Shown here piece after piece: positions 15,608 to 24,098 of a DNA stretch of 44,996 nt (positions are counted from its first letter, which is position 1; every line of letters begins with the position of its first letter). The translations under genes and the position numbers were made by a program. A model generated the notes under the pieces. That model did not search any database. It had not been told where the DNA came from and saw only the letters and a list, made by a program, of their open reading frames with translations. Source of the stretch: Anaerolineales bacterium HSG24 (GTDB taxonomy: Bacteria > Chloroflexota > Anaerolineae > 4572-78 > J111); assembly GCA_030377895.1 (NCBI GenBank), contig JAUCGB010000024.1, positions 1 to 44,996 on the forward strand, given 5' to 3'.

Positions 15608-16601
15608 GATTTTAATTGTCGATGACGAGTTAGACATCCTAAATTTTTATAGCTCATATTTTTCAAAGAGAGGTTTTCTGGTAAAAAAGGCTTCTAATGG
15701 AAAGGAAGGGGTTGAAAAACTCCGACAGGAGCGATTCGAGGTAGCGATTGTAGATATTCGCATGCCCGAAATGAGTGGCATTGAATTAGCTCAACATGTT
15801 CAAGTAGAAGGAATTGACACACGTTTGATTATCCTGACTGGTTTTGGTGCCCCCGATGAAGTAACAGCTACTACAAAAGCGGGTGTTCATGTTGTGTTTT
15901 ATAAGGACAAAGTCGTTCCTAACGAGTTACTATATGAAGTAAACAAGTTATTGCCTATCAAACGATACGTATTTGTTGAGGGGAAAACTGATGTAGCCAT
16001 CCTACGTACCGCTTGGGATAAATTGAATTATAAACAACCCCTGCCTTTTATTATTAAAGAGATTGACCCTCTTGCTGGTCTTGATGGCGGAGCCGGCGGT
16101 GCTAAAGCCTTGTCTGATTATTTAAGTTCCATTCCAGTAGACAATTCGTTTGTTGGAATTGGCATGTTTGATCAAGATGATGAGGGTATAAAAAGATATA
16201 ATAAACTGCATGCATATTTTGATGATGTCGCTACCCTCAAAGCAAAGGTATCCAAGAGCGATAAAGCCGCGGCTTTTCTTTTGCCTGTTCCCCGCGGCAA
16301 AGAAAACTATGAAAAATTTCGGGCTTTGTCTATTGAATTCTATTTCAGCGAGTCTGCGCTTCTCCAACGTACTTCCAACGGATTAGGGCTTAATTTTAGA
16401 TACCACCCCGAAATAACGCTACTTAGAGGCATTGAGAAACTGAAACAACCAAGTACTGCACCTGAAGCTAGGGACATTATAAGTGGGAAGGTGGTTTTTG
16501 CTAACGAAATTGTTCCTAAGCTAAGTGCCACTGAATTCGAGCCGTTTAGGTTGGTATTTGAAAAAATTCGAGACCTATTCATTTATATAGAAAATTCGTG
16601 A
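15591..16601 (+). CDS. Response regulator with a TOPRIM-like output domain
   Basis: 336 residues. A receiver domain (1-122) has every key residue: Asp11/Asp12, phospho-acceptor Asp55 (VDIRMPEMSG), Thr83 (LTGFG) and Lys105. Next comes YVFVEGKTDVAIL (Glu130, Asp134) followed by FDQDDEG (Asp194, Asp196). An EGxxD strand motif followed by DxD, with a Gly-rich helix start between (GGAGGAKAL), is the signature of TOPRIM domains of the OLD-nuclease type; LSIEFYFSES further on is also seen in such proteins. TOPRIM domains bind metal and cut or join nucleic acid phosphodiesters. A receiver joined to TOPRIM would make this a signal-controlled nuclease or nucleic-acid-binding protein, not a transcription factor; there is no HTH. 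The TOPRIM call rests on motifs only. It overlaps the kinase gene by 17 bases, so the two form a pair. Confidence 0.8.
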   Translation: MKTLCKILIVDDELDILNFYSSYFSKRGFLVKKASNGKEGVEKLRQERFEVAIVDIRMPEMSGIELAQHVQVEGIDTRLIILTGFGAPDEVTATTKAGVHVVFYKDKVVPNELLYEVNKLLPIKRYVFVEGKTDVAILRTAWDKLNYKQPLPFIIKEIDPLAGLDGGAGGAKALSDYLSSIPVDNSFVGIGMFDQDDEGIKRYNKLHAYFDDVATLKAKVSKSDKAAAFLLPVPRGKENYEKFRALSIEFYFSESALLQRTSNGLGLNFRYHPEITLLRGIEKLKQPSTAPEARDIISGKVVFANEIVPKLSATEFEPFRLVFEKIRDLFIYIENS

Positions 16602-16642
16602 CTTAACCTAAAATATGATAATACAACTTTTTACTAAGGCGA

Positions 16643-17740
16643 ATGACCATGACAATAGCCGTTGAATTACAAAATATAACCAAACGATTCGATGATTTTG
16701 TCGCAGTCGATAACGTCTCGCTCCAGATTCAAGATGGTGAGTTTTTCTCTCTGCTTGGCCCAAGTGGATGTGGCAAAACAACCAATCTACGCATGATTGC
16801 TGGATTTGAGCTACCGACGGAAGGAGAGATATATCTAAAAGGAGAGCCAGTTGGACAGTTGCCGCCCTTCAAACGGAACGTCAATACCGTCTTCCAAAAT
16901 TATGCCTTATTTCCGCATCTGACAATTGCCGAAAATGTAGGTTTTGGCTTAGAGATGAAAAAACTCCCTAAAGTCGAGATCGAAAAGCGAGTCACCGAAA
17001 CATTAGAGATAGTGCGTTTGCCGCAAGTCGGAAAGCGTAAACCTCGCCAACTATCCGGTGGGCAACGACAGCGGATTGCCCTCGCCAGAGCTATCATCAA
17101 CCAGCCTGAGGTACTTTTGTTGGATGAACCACTCGGTGCGCTGGATTTGAAATTACGCCGAGCCATGCAACTGGAGCTAAAGCAGTTACAGCAACAACTT
17201 GGTCTCACCTTTATCTTCGTCACCCATGACCAAGAAGAAGCGTTGACCATGAGCGACCACATCGCCGTCATGAATCAAGGGCATGTTCTGCAAATCGGTA
17301 CACCTAAAGAGATATATACCAAGCCATCCAACCGTTTTGTAGCCGATTTTATTGGCGATACTAATTTTTTGCCCTGTCAGGTCAGCAACTACCATGACGG
17401 TATGGGCACGGTCAGCCTTGATAAGCAGGTCCAGCTTAAAGCCACCTGCTCAGTGCCGGTCACACCTCAGCAACAGGTCACGTTAGCCATCCGACCGGAA
17501 AAAATCAATCTCTACCCTTCCGAAATTATGCCTGTCGAGGATACCGTCTTATCAGGCCAGATTACCGAGTTGGTCTATTTAGGAACCGATACCCGTTTTG
17601 TGGTACGCGTGTTCGACAAATTTATGATTGACATACGCCATCAGAATATCACCGATGTTAATCAGGTCAGTGGTATGGATAAAGGGCAAACGGTCAACAT
17701 CAGTTGGCAATCTAGCTCGGCTCGAATATTAGTTGATTAG
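16643..17740 (+). CDS. potA: Spermidine/putrescine-type ABC transporter ATPase PotA
   Basis: 365 residues. Walker [11 protein letters not shown]-loop FQNYALFPH, signature [14 protein letters not shown], Walker [13 protein letters not shown] and H-loop VTHDQEEA are intact. The C-terminal 120 residues form a TOBE domain (for example [10 protein letters not shown]), as in PotA and other CUT1-like import ATPases. The membrane partners directly downstream are PotB- and PotC-like, which supports polyamine (or a related small cation) as substrate. The first ATG (16643) has AAGG only four bases upstream; the ATG two codons later, at 16649, is equally plausible. It starts 41 bases after the response-regulator gene on the same strand, so all five genes could share one transcript. 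Confidence 0.92.
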   Translation: MTMTIAVELQNITKRFDDFVAVDNVSLQIQDGEFFSLLGPSGCGKTTNLRMIAGFELPTEGEIYLKGEPVGQLPPFKRNVNTVFQNYALFPHLTIAENVGFGLEMKKLPKVEIEKRVTETLEIVRLPQVGKRKPRQLSGGQRQRIALARAIINQPEVLLLDEPLGALDLKLRRAMQLELKQLQQQLGLTFIFVTHDQEEALTMSDHIAVMNQGHVLQIGTPKEIYTKPSNRFVADFIGDTNFLPCQVSNYHDGMGTVSLDKQVQLKATCSVPVTPQQQVTLAIRPEKINLYPSEIMPVEDTVLSGQITELVYLGTDTRFVVRVFDKFMIDIRHQNITDVNQVSGMDKGQTVNISWQSSSARILVD

Positions 17741-17749
17741 GAGGATTAT

Positions 17750-18613
17750 ATGAGCAATCGTCGTAAATTTTACCTTACTTCTTTGCTCAGCCCCGGTGTA
17801 TTTTGGCTGATCATCTTCTTTATTTTTCCTTCTTTATTGATTGTGGCCTACAGCTTTTTGGAGCGACGTGACGGGGGCGGTGTGATTTGGCAGTTTAGCC
17901 TCGATGCTTACATTAAGCTATTTTCGCCTACTGGTGGAGCGGTAATTAATGACTTTATGCTTATCTTTTTCCGCTCATTTTGGTGGGCCACACTAACCAC
18001 CATTTTATGCCTGCTGGTTGGCTACCCCCTCTCCTTTTACATGTCGAGACAGTCACGCTCTACAGCCAATATGCTCCTCTTTTTGGTGATGATTCCCTTT
18101 TGGACTAACTTTTTAGTACGAACCTACGCATGGAAATTTATTCTCAACAATAACGGCCTCATCAATTCAATGTTACAGGCTATGGAACTACCCCGTATCG
18201 CCCTGATAAACACGCCCACCGCGGTGATTATCGGCTTAGTGTATGGTTCGTTGCCCTTTATGGTGCTTCCATTATATGCCTCTATGGAACGGTTTGACTT
18301 CAGTTTGGTCGAGGCAGGACAAGATTTGGGAGCTAATTATTGGCAAGTGTTTACTAGAGTTTACCTGCCCCTGACCATGCCCGGAGTGATTGCAGGCTGT
18401 ATTTTGGTCTTTATTCCGGTAGTAGGGCAATATATCGTCCCGACCATTCTTGGGGGCGGCAAAGTGGCTATGTTGGGAAATATTCTGGCGCAACAATTCG
18501 GCTCGGCTCTCAATTGGCCCTTTGGCTCGGCCATCGCGGTGGTCTTCATGATTTTGTTGATGTTCGGAATCATCATTCAGTTTCGTCTGCAACGAGAAGA
18601 AGAGGAGGTATAA
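17750..18613 (+). CDS. potB: Spermidine/putrescine-type ABC permease PotB
   Basis: 287 residues with about six TM helices and the permease-ATPase contact loop EAGQDLGANYWQVFTRVYLP (the EAA motif). The N-terminal FYLTSLLSPGVFWLIIFF and the region IPFWTNFLVRTYAWK are typical of PotB/PotH. AGGAGG overlaps the stop of potA and sits five bases before ATG 17750, a classic tight operon junction. Confidence 0.92.
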   Translation: MSNRRKFYLTSLLSPGVFWLIIFFIFPSLLIVAYSFLERRDGGGVIWQFSLDAYIKLFSPTGGAVINDFMLIFFRSFWWATLTTILCLLVGYPLSFYMSRQSRSTANMLLFLVMIPFWTNFLVRTYAWKFILNNNGLINSMLQAMELPRIALINTPTAVIIGLVYGSLPFMVLPLYASMERFDFSLVEAGQDLGANYWQVFTRVYLPLTMPGVIAGCILVFIPVVGQYIVPTILGGGKVAMLGNILAQQFGSALNWPFGSAIAVVFMILLMFGIIIQFRLQREEEEV

Positions 18614-18632
18614 AACTGGATTTACGAGGTAA

Positions 18633-19502
18633 ATGCGTGCCCTCGTTTCCATGTTAAGCCGTAAAACTATGGACAAATCATTTTTAATTTGGGGCAAACG
18701 ACTGTTATGGTTGAACATGATATTCTCGTTTTTATTCCTATACATTCCCATTGTGGTGCTGGTTCTCTTTTCATTTAACGACTCCCGTTTAGGGGCAAGG
18801 TGGAGCGGCTTTACCATCAAATGGTACATTGAGATGTTCAACAGCGAGGCCGTCTTAACCGCCTTCTGGAATAGCATCATGGTCGCCGTCCTCTCTACGA
18901 TAATTGCTACGATTTTGGGAACTATGACCGCTATCGCCATGGAACGGTTTCGCTTTCCATTTCGACGTACCTACGACGGTATTCTCTATCTGCCGGTTAT
19001 TATCCCTGACATTGTGATGGGTATCTCGTTGTTGGCCTTTTTTGCCCTATTACTGAGTACGGTTAACAGCATATTTGGTTTAGAGGGGAACGCGGCTTGG
19101 CGACCCGGTTTAACTACAGTCATCATCGCCCATGTTGCCTTTAATATTTCCTTTGTAGCCATTGTCGTGCGAACAAGTCTTAAAGATTTTGATAAATCAC
19201 TCGAAGAGGCAGCCCAAGATTTGGGCGCAGACGAATGGATTACCTTCCGTCGTATCACTCTGCCCTTGATTATGCCCGGTATTTTAGGTGGCGCGCTCCT
19301 AGCCTTCACCCTCTCCCTTGATGATTTTGTAATTACCTTCTTCACCACCGGCCCTGGCGGAACCACCCTCCCAATTGAGGTGTTCGGACGGATACGACGC
19401 TCTATCAGCCCCGAAATCAACGCCATCTCCACCGTCATGCTGATTATGTCCATGATGTTGATTGTCATCTCCCAATTTATCCAACGTCGAAATGGTGCCT
19501 GA
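18633..19502 (+). CDS. potC: Spermidine/putrescine-type ABC permease PotC
   Basis: 289 residues, six TM helices, EAA loop EEAAQDLGADEWITFRRITL and the PotC/PotI-like LSLDDFVITFFTTGPG. The gene starts 19 bases after potB. ATG 18633 follows GAGG by only three bases; the internal ATG at 18669 (MDKSFLIW) is an alternative. A potD binding-protein gene would be expected next, but the following 390 bases are non-coding and cysK comes after that, so the binding protein must be encoded elsewhere or another solute-binding protein is used. Confidence 0.9.
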   Translation: MRALVSMLSRKTMDKSFLIWGKRLLWLNMIFSFLFLYIPIVVLVLFSFNDSRLGARWSGFTIKWYIEMFNSEAVLTAFWNSIMVAVLSTIIATILGTMTAIAMERFRFPFRRTYDGILYLPVIIPDIVMGISLLAFFALLLSTVNSIFGLEGNAAWRPGLTTVIIAHVAFNISFVAIVVRTSLKDFDKSLEEAAQDLGADEWITFRRITLPLIMPGILGGALLAFTLSLDDFVITFFTTGPGGTTLPIEVFGRIRRSISPEINAISTVMLIMSMMLIVISQFIQRRNGA

Positions 19503-19645
19503 GAAAATTTCTGAATTTCTGATTCTGAGTGACGCGTGTGATCGGGGGGATATGACCGCTAATCAAAAAGCCCGCGAATTATCACTCGCAGGATGAATTT
19601 TGAGCCAAAAAGAGGTCTGTTGTCGGAGGTGATTCATTCGATCAA

Positions 19646-19737
19646 CTTAGTACCCGACAGAAAATTTAGTCTGAACTAATTAACACAGAGTGTTCCTGTT
19701 TTAGCCTTCCCTAAATCACTTTGTCGGGTAGCAAGCC
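19646..19737. repeat. Short inverted-repeat element (TAGTACC family)
   Basis: CTTAGTACCCGACAGAAA on the left pairs with the complement of CTTGCTACCCGACAAAGT on the right. The interior holds CTGTTTTAGCCTTCCCTAAA (19696-19715), which recurs with two changes at 42798-42817, beside another copy of the AGTACAGGACA arm. The arms resemble those of the element at 2524-2662, so these look like relatives. Confidence 0.5.
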
Positions 19738-19771
19738 TGTGAAGCGTGAGAGCTCCAATGAAGTTTGCCAT

Positions 19772-19810
19772 AAAACCACCTATTCAAGTAAAATTAGTCG
19801 GTGGTTTTTT
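19772..19810 (+). terminator. Rho-independent terminator or attenuator before cysK
   Basis: AAAACCACC (19772-19780) pairs with GGTGGTTTT (19800-19808) around a 19-base loop, ending in a run of T. It may end the pot transcript or, being 80 bases upstream of cysK, act as an attenuator. The large loop lowers confidence. Confidence 0.5.
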
Positions 19811-19890
19811 AATTTGTCATAGCAGAGGTAGGGAATCGAGAGTAGAGACAACGGTTGCTATTTTTGATATCCTATCATCTACGAAAAAAC

Positions 19891-20823
19891 ATGAATATCG
19901 CTAATAATGCTACAGAGTTAATTGGTAACACCCCCTTGGTAGCCCTGCAACGGGTAACCGATGGAGCGGCGGCTCAAGTGGTCGTCAAATTAGAGTTTTA
20001 TAATCCGGCCAACAGCATCAAAGACCGGATTGCGGTCTCCATGATTGAAGCGGCTGAAGAAGCCGGTTTAATCAAAGAAGATACGATTATTGTCGAGCCG
20101 ACAAGCGGCAACACCGGAATTGGCTTGGCCTTTGCCTGTGCGGCTAAGGGATATAAATGCACCATCATTATGCCAGAATCGATGAGCATGGAGCGTCGAT
20201 TGTTGTTACGCGCTTACGGGGCAGAGTTGATTTTGACTCCGGGCGCGCAAGGCATGGCCGGAGCGATTAACAAAGCCGACCTCATGGCCGCCTCCGACCC
20301 TCGTTATCTGCTTTTGCAACAGTTCAGAAATCCGGCAAACCCCGCCATCCACCGTCGTACTACGGCCGAGGAGATTTGGCGGGACACCGATGGCAAAGTT
20401 GATATTTTTGTAGCCGGAGTAGGAACAGGTGGCACGATTACCGGAGTCAGTGAGGTGCTGAAAAAATACAATCCCGCAGTCCAAGCCGTGGCCGTTGAGC
20501 CGAATGACTCAGCCGTTCTATCGGGTGGGGGCAAAGGCGGACATGCCATTCAGGGCATCGGAGCCGGATTCATCCCCGATGTGCTAAATACCAAAATCTA
20601 TGATTCGGTGATGCGAGTTGAAAGCTCAAATGCCTTTAGCATGGCCCAACGCATGGCCCAAGAAGAAGGGCTGTTGGTCGGCATCTCATCTGGCGCGGCA
20701 GTGTGGGCAGCTATCGAAATCGCCAAACGTCCCGAAAATGCGAGCAAGTTAATCGTTGTAATCATCCCCTCTTTTGGCGAGCGATATTTAACCACCGCCT
20801 TGTTTGCTCAATATAGAGATTAG
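19891..20823 (+). CDS. cysK: Cysteine synthase A (O-acetylserine sulfhydrylase)
   Basis: 310 residues. It joins O-acetylserine and sulfide to make cysteine, using [12 protein letters not shown] holds the PLP Lys; [10 protein letters not shown] is the substrate loop; GTGGTITGV binds the phosphate; [10 protein letters not shown] lies near the end. The start [16 protein letters not shown] is typical of CysK. The frame continues upstream to a TTG at 19855, but those 12 residues do not fit the family, so I use ATG 19891. It stands alone, with a terminator-like hairpin in front and the WD40 kinase-like gene behind. Confidence 0.93.
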   Translation: MNIANNATELIGNTPLVALQRVTDGAAAQVVVKLEFYNPANSIKDRIAVSMIEAAEEAGLIKEDTIIVEPTSGNTGIGLAFACAAKGYKCTIIMPESMSMERRLLLRAYGAELILTPGAQGMAGAINKADLMAASDPRYLLLQQFRNPANPAIHRRTTAEEIWRDTDGKVDIFVAGVGTGGTITGVSEVLKKYNPAVQAVAVEPNDSAVLSGGGKGGHAIQGIGAGFIPDVLNTKIYDSVMRVESSNAFSMAQRMAQEEGLLVGISSGAAVWAAIEIAKRPENASKLIVVIIPSFGERYLTTALFAQYRD

Positions 20824-20961
20824 TTGACGAGATTACAACCAGCCATTTTAGCGCAAATCAATTAAATTGTCAGCTAACGTATTCGGCAGGCTGGAGCCAG
20901 TCTCAAACTGAATCGCCGAAGCGCTGAATCGCTGAATCGCCAAAATCATAGGAGAAATAGC

Positions 20962-23694
20962 ATGGAATATAAACCAAAATTTGGCCGTTTAGGTAACTAT
21001 CGGTTAGGCCGAGAGTTAGGATCCGGGCCATTTACCACCGTTTATCAGACTCAAGCAGGACTGAGTGACATGATGGCCCTAAAAATTATCAAACCCTATT
21101 GTATGCCCGACGACGATAGGTTAGACCTACTGGTTGACCATATCGGGCGGGTGCGAGAGGTCAAACATCCCAACCATGTCCCGATTGAGGGGATCGACAC
21201 CGACCAAGGATTTCTCTACCTCATCGTCGATCTGATTAAGGGGCCAAACTTGACTCAACGCCTGCAACAACAAGGTCTGCCCGACTGGAAAACCCTCATG
21301 GGCTGGCTAGAGCAAATCGTCGAGGCTCTCGATACCGCGCACGACCGGCAGTTGTGGCATGCCAACCTCCATCCGAATAACATTATTTTTGCTGATGACA
21401 CGCCCATGTTGACCGATTTTGGCTTGGCCCATCTCATCGGGCTAAACAACGTCAGCATGGGCTTGACCAGCAACGTGGTCGGACAACTGAACTACCTTGC
21501 CCCGGAGCGTTGGACAGGCGAGCCACCAAGCCGCACCAGCGATCTGTATGCCTTGACCTGTCTGACGTGGGAGATGCTGACCGGGCAGACTCTCTTTGCC
21601 GGACAGACTCCGCCCGAAATTATGCTGGCCCATTTCCAAAAATTTGTCCCTCCCCCCTTGCCAAACGATTTTCCGTCGGGCATCATGCCAGTGCTAGAGC
21701 GGGGCATCGCTCCCACGCCAGAGGCGCGTTATCAAACCGGGCTTGAGTTTTTGACCGAGTTGGTCACAGCGCGGCGTAACCCGACCATCATTCAGAAAAA
21801 ATCAACTGAGGCCGCGTCCATCAGCAAACCGACGCGTAATAATGGAAACTCGCATGAGACAACATCGTCCGTGGATGAGACGGTCAAGCCCAAAGGCAAA
21901 ACGACTCCCTCGTCTGAGGGGTTGCAGATTGAACAGGTGCATCTGTTCGGGCGGGGTATCGCTTATGACATGGCCGTTTGCGACCGAGTTAACCGAGTAG
22001 CGGTGGCGACCACCAAGGGTATTTGGCTCTATGAAGCCAGCACCTTACAGGATGTTGACTTTATCAGAATGGAATTTGAAGCGACCTGTCTCGACTTCTC
22101 GCCTGACGGTGGGTTGCTGGTGATTGGTGGCGCGGATGGTCGAATTGAGCTATGGGGCGTGACTGACCGCACCGCTTTATGGGGGCTTGAGGCCCATGAT
22201 GATGAGGTCTGGACGGTGGCCTTTTCGCCAGATGGGGCGTATATTGCCTCCGGCAGTGGAGATGAACGGGTTTGCCTGTGGCAGGCGTTGGATGGCATGT
22301 TACAGGATGTTCTCATTGAACATGAGGCCGATGTGATGAGCGTGGCCTTCTCGCCCAACGGGCAATGGCTGGCCTCTGGCAGTGCCGATAATACGATCTG
22401 TTTATGGCGACTACAGGATACCGAGTTGGTTGAGGTGTTTGAGAAGCATGAGGCCGATGTGATGAACGTGGCCTTTAGTCCTGATGGGCGGATGTTGGCC
22501 TCTGGCAGTGCCGACCATACCGTCTGTGTGTGGCAAACTCCGACGGGCGAGTTACTCCATCAACTGACTGGACATGAGGATTTTGTCATGGGGGTGGCCT
22601 TTTCGCCCGATAGTCGTATTCTCGCCTCGGCCAGTACCGATGAGTCGATTCGGTTGTGGGATACCGCCACAGGTCAGCGGAAAATCACCCTAAACGGGCA
22701 TCTCGATTCGGTTGAGAATTTGCGGTTTAGTCAGGTGAACGAGGTCAAATTGTTGTCTCGGTCTGATGATGGTCGGGTGCAGTCGTGGCGACTTGAGGAC
22801 TATTCCATCCAAGAAGGAGTCTCCGGCCATCTCGACTCGGTGGTCACGATGGCCTTCTCGCCCGATGGTGAATTTATTGCTTTAGGGGCGGAGCGTGGCC
22901 CGGTGTGGGGCTGTTATATTGATGATGGATGTTTGGGATTTGTGCTAGAAGCCCACAAGAAATATATTGAGAGTTTGGCATTTTCGCCGACCAGTAAAAT
23001 GTTGGTTTCTGGCTCGGATGATGGCTCGGTGCGTTTATGGCGGGTGGAGGATGAGACGTTGGTGCGAGTCTTGCTAGAGCATCATGGCGAGGTGATGGGG
23101 GTGGTAATCTCTCCCACTGGAGACATGATTGCGGCTGGCTCTAACGATGGTTTATTGCGAGTGTGGGACATGGCTGACGGTAAGTTGCACCATGTCTTGC
23201 GTGACCATGTCGCCGGGGTGATAGCCATCGCCTTTTCGCCCGATGGTCGCTTGTTGGCTTCCGGTTCTGACGATTACACGGTGCGTGTATGGCAAACATT
23301 TAGCGGTCAAACGCAACTAGTGCTAGATAAACATCTGGGCGAGGTGTGGGCCGTCGCCTTCTCGCCCGATGGGGCGACCCTAGCCTCCGCTGGTGCCGAT
23401 GGCACGGTTCGATTTTGGCGGGTGGTTGATGGTCATTTTTTGGATATGTGGCAACTGCCCACCGCCGCCATAGCCAGTTTGGCCTTCTCACCCGACGGTC
23501 AGATTCTTGTCACCGGAACCGTCGAAGGAATCATTTCCTTCTGGCGAGTCTCGGACGGTATTGAACTACAAACGCTGGTCGGTCATATCGGCGCGGTGGA
23601 GAGTCTGGCCTTCACCAACGACGGACTTTACCTCGGCTCCGGTGGCTTGGATGGCACGGTCTCGGTTTGGCGGATTAGTGGACCGGTTGAGTAG
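20962..23694 (+). CDS. Kinase-like (probable pseudokinase) protein with about 14 WD40 blades
   Basis: 910 residues. The first 270 form a Ser/Thr kinase fold: LGSGPFTTVY loop, ATP Lys41 in ALKII, DFG at 152-154 and LAPERW. The catalytic loop, normally HRDxKxxN, reads HANLHPNN (133-140): the catalytic Asp is Asn and the Lys is His. ATP binding may persist, but transfer activity is doubtful. A polar linker (about 275-320) leads to about 14 WD40 repeats (VAFSPDGRMLASGSADHTVC type), enough for two seven-bladed propellers; blade 8 is degenerate. No TM segment or signal peptide. AGGAGA precedes ATG 20962. It may be a scaffold reading phospho-signals or protein partners. The WD40 region is made of similar DNA repeats of about 120 bp, prone to gain or loss of blades. 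Confidence 0.88.
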   Translation: MEYKPKFGRLGNYRLGRELGSGPFTTVYQTQAGLSDMMALKIIKPYCMPDDDRLDLLVDHIGRVREVKHPNHVPIEGIDTDQGFLYLIVDLIKGPNLTQRLQQQGLPDWKTLMGWLEQIVEALDTAHDRQLWHANLHPNNIIFADDTPMLTDFGLAHLIGLNNVSMGLTSNVVGQLNYLAPERWTGEPPSRTSDLYALTCLTWEMLTGQTLFAGQTPPEIMLAHFQKFVPPPLPNDFPSGIMPVLERGIAPTPEARYQTGLEFLTELVTARRNPTIIQKKSTEAASISKPTRNNGNSHETTSSVDETVKPKGKTTPSSEGLQIEQVHLFGRGIAYDMAVCDRVNRVAVATTKGIWLYEASTLQDVDFIRMEFEATCLDFSPDGGLLVIGGADGRIELWGVTDRTALWGLEAHDDEVWTVAFSPDGAYIASGSGDERVCLWQALDGMLQDVLIEHEADVMSVAFSPNGQWLASGSADNTICLWRLQDTELVEVFEKHEADVMNVAFSPDGRMLASGSADHTVCVWQTPTGELLHQLTGHEDFVMGVAFSPDSRILASASTDESIRLWDTATGQRKITLNGHLDSVENLRFSQVNEVKLLSRSDDGRVQSWRLEDYSIQEGVSGHLDSVVTMAFSPDGEFIALGAERGPVWGCYIDDGCLGFVLEAHKKYIESLAFSPTSKMLVSGSDDGSVRLWRVEDETLVRVLLEHHGEVMGVVISPTGDMIAAGSNDGLLRVWDMADGKLHHVLRDHVAGVIAIAFSPDGRLLASGSDDYTVRVWQTFSGQTQLVLDKHLGEVWAVAFSPDGATLASAGADGTVRFWRVVDGHFLDMWQLPTAAIASLAFSPDGQILVTGTVEGIISFWRVSDGIELQTLVGHIGAVESLAFTNDGLYLGSGGLDGTVSVWRISGPVE

Positions 23695-23771
23695 ATTTTG
23701 AACACTGATAAACGCTGATTAACTTGGTCGAGAGATATTCCCTGTGAGTAAAAATCTAGTAAAGCCGTCCT

Positions 23772-23804
23772 AGAAACCCGATTTCTTCAAGAAATCGGGT
23801 TTCT
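23772..23804. repeat. Perfect 33-base palindrome
   Basis: AGAAACCCGATTTCTT, a C, then the exact complement. It could form a strong hairpin downstream of the WD40 gene. A decayed copy with the same start (AGAAACCCGATTTCTC) lies at 25737-25769. Palindromes of this sort are scattered in many bacterial genomes; it has no T-run and so is not a standard terminator. Confidence 0.7.
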
Positions 23805-23913
23805 GATGCTCTTTCTGGCGAATATTTACACTGATTTAATCGGAGCTGTTTGCGGAGTCCATCTCCGTTATTTCGGAGCAAACCGAGTGTATAATAAGGA
23901 GGCTTCAGTCCCC

Positions 23914-24052
23914 TTGTTCCCCTTCCCCTTGTTCCCAAACTGGGTTTGGGAACACAATTGCTCAAGCAAACTCTGTTTGCAACTTGCAACATGCCAGAAA
24001 CAGAGTTTCTATGGCAAATACGTTCCCAATCTGGAGATTGGGAACGAGGGGG
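23914..24052. repeat. GTTCCCAA-type inverted repeat block
   Basis: TTGTTCCCAAACTGGGTTTG and GTTCCCAATCTGGAGATTGG are two self-complementary units about 90 bases apart. A related unit sits inside the element at 40283-40362. No coding signal. Confidence 0.5.
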
Positions 24053-24098
24053 TGAAAAATTCCGTTAGCGTCAGAAATAACTCATCAGGAGTAAAACA

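Larger units (their letters stand above)
19503..19890. other. Non-coding stretch between potC and cysK
   Basis: No gene is seen. It holds a segment shared with 44311-44357 (ATATGACCGCTAATC at 19550-19564, and TGTTGTCGGAGGTGATTCAT from 19618, the latter in opposite orientation in the other copy), a short inverted-repeat element (19646-19737) and a terminator-like hairpin (19772-19810). I could not match the leader to a known riboswitch or a T-box. Confidence 0.6.
23695..24098. other. Repeat-filled gap between the WD40 gene and the CreD-like gene
   Basis: No gene is seen; open frames here pass through repeats. It contains a perfect 33-base palindrome (23772-23804), a GTTCCCAA-type repeat block (23914-24052) and, just before the next gene, one arm of an inverted repeat (24057-24078) whose partner lies at 25516-25536. 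Confidence 0.6.

Noticed and set aside
18272..18940. A 222-codon minus-strand open frame
   Set aside because: It lies opposite potB and potC, which have full family motifs; its protein has no recognisable features.
19503..19890. Possible riboswitch or T-box leader for cysK
   Set aside because: No T-box sequence or SAM-riboswitch core was found; only a terminator-like hairpin is supported.
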